From: a virus
Virus record (IMG/VR): IMGVR_UViG_3300013132_000077
Span: 1 to 48,368 of that record
Length of the DNA: 48,368 bases
Strand: one strand, 5' to 3'
Numbering within the stretch: position 1 is the stretch's first letter; each line of letters starts with the position of its first letter. The notes under the pieces are model-generated. The model worked only from the letters and a program-made list of their open reading frames with translations, did no database searches and was not told where the DNA came from. Positions 47,029-48,368 of this stretch are shown in pieces. Made by a program: the position numbers and the translations under genes.

Positions 47029-47562
47029 ATGTTTGAGATAAAGGGAATATTGGAATTCGATCCTGTGAACGTTTCCAGGAAACACGAGCAGCAAGCCGCT
47101 TGGAAGAAGGTGGCCATGGTTCGCTTTGGCTCTCAGGACGAGACATACAGATACTACAAATGGCTTCTAGAGCAGAGATTCGGCCTGAGGGTTCCCGACG
47201 TGGATCCTTTCGTATGGAAGGGAAGGCTGAACGACCCCGTGAGAGGAACGCACGTCACCGCCATCAACGAGATAGTAGACGACGAGATATACGAGCAGGC
47301 TCGCAAGATGTTCCACGGAACGGAAGTGAGAGTCGCCTACGATCCTACTCTGATAAGATGCAACCGAAAAGGCGAAAGGATGTGGTGGCACATCAAAGCG
47401 TATTCAGACGATATAATGAACATACGCTCCGCCATGGGACTTGGACAGCCATACCACAGCCTGCACATGACTATAGGGCTCGTGAACCCGAAGTTCATAG
47501 AGCACACAGAATATATATTAAGCTCTTGCGAGAAGCTCGGGATCTACAATCCGATAAGATGA
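47029..47562 (+). CDS. 2H phosphoesterase-like protein
   Basis: 177 residues with the two H-x-T motifs of the 2H family: GTHVTAIN (His75, Thr77) and SLHMTIG (His146, Thr148), 71 residues apart, the usual spacing. 2H enzymes open 2',3'-cyclic phosphates in RNA repair or cut cyclic (oligo)nucleotides; T4 gp57B (Acb1) uses this fold to defeat CBASS. Which applies cannot be told from sequence. With the HAD gene at 168 it could form an RNA end-healing pair. Its stop overlaps the next start. Confidence 0.75.
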   Translation: MFEIKGILEFDPVNVSRKHEQQAAWKKVAMVRFGSQDETYRYYKWLLEQRFGLRVPDVDPFVWKGRLNDPVRGTHVTAINEIVDDEIYEQARKMFHGTEVRVAYDPTLIRCNRKGERMWWHIKAYSDDIMNIRSAMGLGQPYHSLHMTIGLVNPKFIEHTEYILSSCEKLGIYNPIR

Positions 47563-47888
47563 TGAAGGAATACGAAGAGATAAAGAAAGAAGAGGAAGAA
47601 TACACGCGAGGATTCTCCGAGAAGAAGCTCGACCGATACATAGGTGTATACAAGATTTTAGACAAGATATTGGACATGAGAGTCCTATGGGCCATCTCTG
47701 CCCTTATCTTCCTGGCCATACCTCTGGGTGTTCACTTTTCGGGAATCTTGTCTTTCGGCCCTATCGAGGCGCTGGTCATCACCATAGCGCACTATCTGTA
47801 TTGGAAGCTCAAAGGAGAGAAAGAGACTCTGAAGCTCTTGGACGATTGCCTGAGCTGTACATGGCGATTCGCGCGCTGCATGAGATAA
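47559..47888 (+). CDS. Small membrane protein with acidic coiled N-terminus
   Basis: 109 residues. Start at ATG 47559 (or the adjacent ATG 47562), overlapping the 2H gene stop. A longer frame from 47100 is rejected because it lies inside the 2H gene. MMKEYEEIKKEEEEYTRGFS is a charged helix, and two hydrophobic segments follow (VLWAISALIFLAIPLGVHF; ALVITIAHYLYW). The basic C-terminus ends RFARCMR. Coupling to a possible anti-defence enzyme is worth noting. Confidence 0.6.
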   Translation: MMKEYEEIKKEEEEYTRGFSEKKLDRYIGVYKILDKILDMRVLWAISALIFLAIPLGVHFSGILSFGPIEALVITIAHYLYWKLKGEKETLKLLDDCLSCTWRFARCMR

Positions 47889-47904
47889 AAAGAGGAAAGA
47901 AAGA

Positions 47905-48246
47905 ATGGATGATTTTTTCGACAGCTTCAGAAAGCCAGAGAAGAAGCACGAGCACAAAATAAAGGTGGTCCACTTCAAGAAGGAGCCATACGACGTCTAT
48001 ATAGGCAGGCTTCCTGGCGGGAAATACAACAAATGGGCCTATCCGAAAGAGCTTAGAGAGAGCTTTCCCGAGGGGACGCCGAGAAAGCAGATAGTCGCCG
48101 CGTACGAACAGTATCTTCTGTCCAACGAGGATCTGATGTCTTCTCTATGCGAGCTGAAGGACAAAGTGCTTGGATGTTGGTGTCGTCCTAAAAGGACATG
48201 TCATGGTGACATATTGGCCAAATGGGTTAAGAAGAAATGTAACTGA
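47905..48246 (+). CDS. DUF4326 protein
   Basis: 113 residues. KVVHFKKEPYDVYIGRLPGG, KYNKWAYP, QYLLSNEDLMSSL and KVLGCWCRPKRTCHGDILAK are the DUF4326 landmarks, with the CWC...CHGD block probably binding metal. Often found in phages near NADAR-like or nucleotide-processing genes; function unknown. The stop codon abuts the end of the TnpB element on the other strand. Confidence 0.85.
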   Translation: MDDFFDSFRKPEKKHEHKIKVVHFKKEPYDVYIGRLPGGKYNKWAYPKELRESFPEGTPRKQIVAAYEQYLLSNEDLMSSLCELKDKVLGCWCRPKRTCHGDILAKWVKKKCN

Positions 48247-48276
48247 TGAACTACTTATTGGCTAAAGACCAATAAG
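48246..48276 (-). mobile_element. IS605-type right-end hairpin, copy 3
   Basis: On the minus strand: stem CTTATTGG/CCAATAAG, loop TCTTTAG, tail TAGTTCAT. Compared with copy 1, stem bases differ on both sides while pairing is kept. Confidence 0.75.
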
Positions 48277-48368
48277 TTTCCGAACCATAAAGGTTCTTCT
48301 CTTTAAACGTTTCAACGCCTGTGCCATTTGGTTAATCCTTTAGGTCTTATTTGAGCTCCGCGTCTGTA
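48251..48368 (-). pseudogene. tnpB: TnpB C-terminal end with a frameshift, running off the window
   Basis: On the minus strand the frame YRRGAQIRPKGLTKW enters from the edge. It matches YRHGAQIRPVKTGTS of the copy at 9958. A one-base loss near 48324 then shifts to the frame TGVETFKEKNLYGSETYWSL, ending at TAG 48251-48253. The stop found in the other copies (TAG in the stem) is here TGG. The shift suggests a decayed gene, but the upstream part is not visible. Confidence 0.75.

Noticed and set aside
47100-47558. An upstream extension of the small membrane protein gene
   Set aside because: It lies inside the 2H phosphoesterase gene in another frame; the start overlapping the stop at 47559 is the better choice.

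Overview
The window is part of a large T4-like tailed phage (myovirus). Recognisable T4-type genes are the clamp-loader ATPase (gp44), baseplate wedge (gp25), tail sheath stabiliser (gp15), late sigma factor (gp55), head completion protein (gp4), portal (gp20), a fused prohead protease/scaffold (gp21-gp22) and the major capsid protein (gp23). The host is probably a member of the Bacteroidota. Starts are preceded by A-rich leaders without Shine-Dalgarno sites, several genes have TAnnTTTG (-7 type) elements, and a few gene families (DUF6549-like protein, short family A polymerase-like protein) look typical of that phylum. This is inference, since no search could be run.

Layout. 1-7.2 kb: an IS605-type TnpB end, a HAD phosphatase, a possible membrane spanin, small proteins that share the N-terminal motif M-K/R-x-[LI]-K-x-F-E, a cysteine hydrolase, gp25, gp44 and gp15. 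7.2-9.2 kb: gp55 and a eukaryote-like type II glutamine synthetase. 9.2-10.4 kb: an AT-rich island with a TnpB remnant lying against a cut Smr-domain gene. 10.4-21.5 kb: the head module, with RNase R and a truncated homing endonuclease inserted on the opposite strand. 21.5-24.5 kb: an NFACT-R protein, a metallopeptidase and, in a 470-bp stretch without a convincing gene, a tmRNA. 24.5-30.5 kb: NADAR glycosidase, LAGLIDADG endonuclease, Dam methylase, a capsid-protein paralogue and a nucleotidyltransferase. 30.5-38.1 kb: a collagen-like fibre (GTSG repeats) and a glycosylation cluster that includes a relative of autotransporter heptosyltransferases. 38.1-48.4 kb: a polymerase-like protein, a second capsid paralogue, a second metallopeptidase, a retropepsin-like protease, a 2H phosphoesterase, DUF4326 and a final TnpB end on the minus strand.

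Two themes stand out. First, the phage carries pieces of bacterial ribosome rescue and quality control: tmRNA, RNase R and the RNA-binding domain of RqcH. Second, a Ser/Thr-rich repeat fibre sits next to glycosyltransferases, one of a kind that O-glycosylates repeat adhesins, which suggests that the phage decorates its own fibre. Transcription appears to use two signals: TTAATATATA[AC] upstream of structural and other probably late genes (likely the gp55 promoter), and TATATTTG/TATCTTTG upstream of tmRNA, HAD, glutamine synthetase and other probably early genes.
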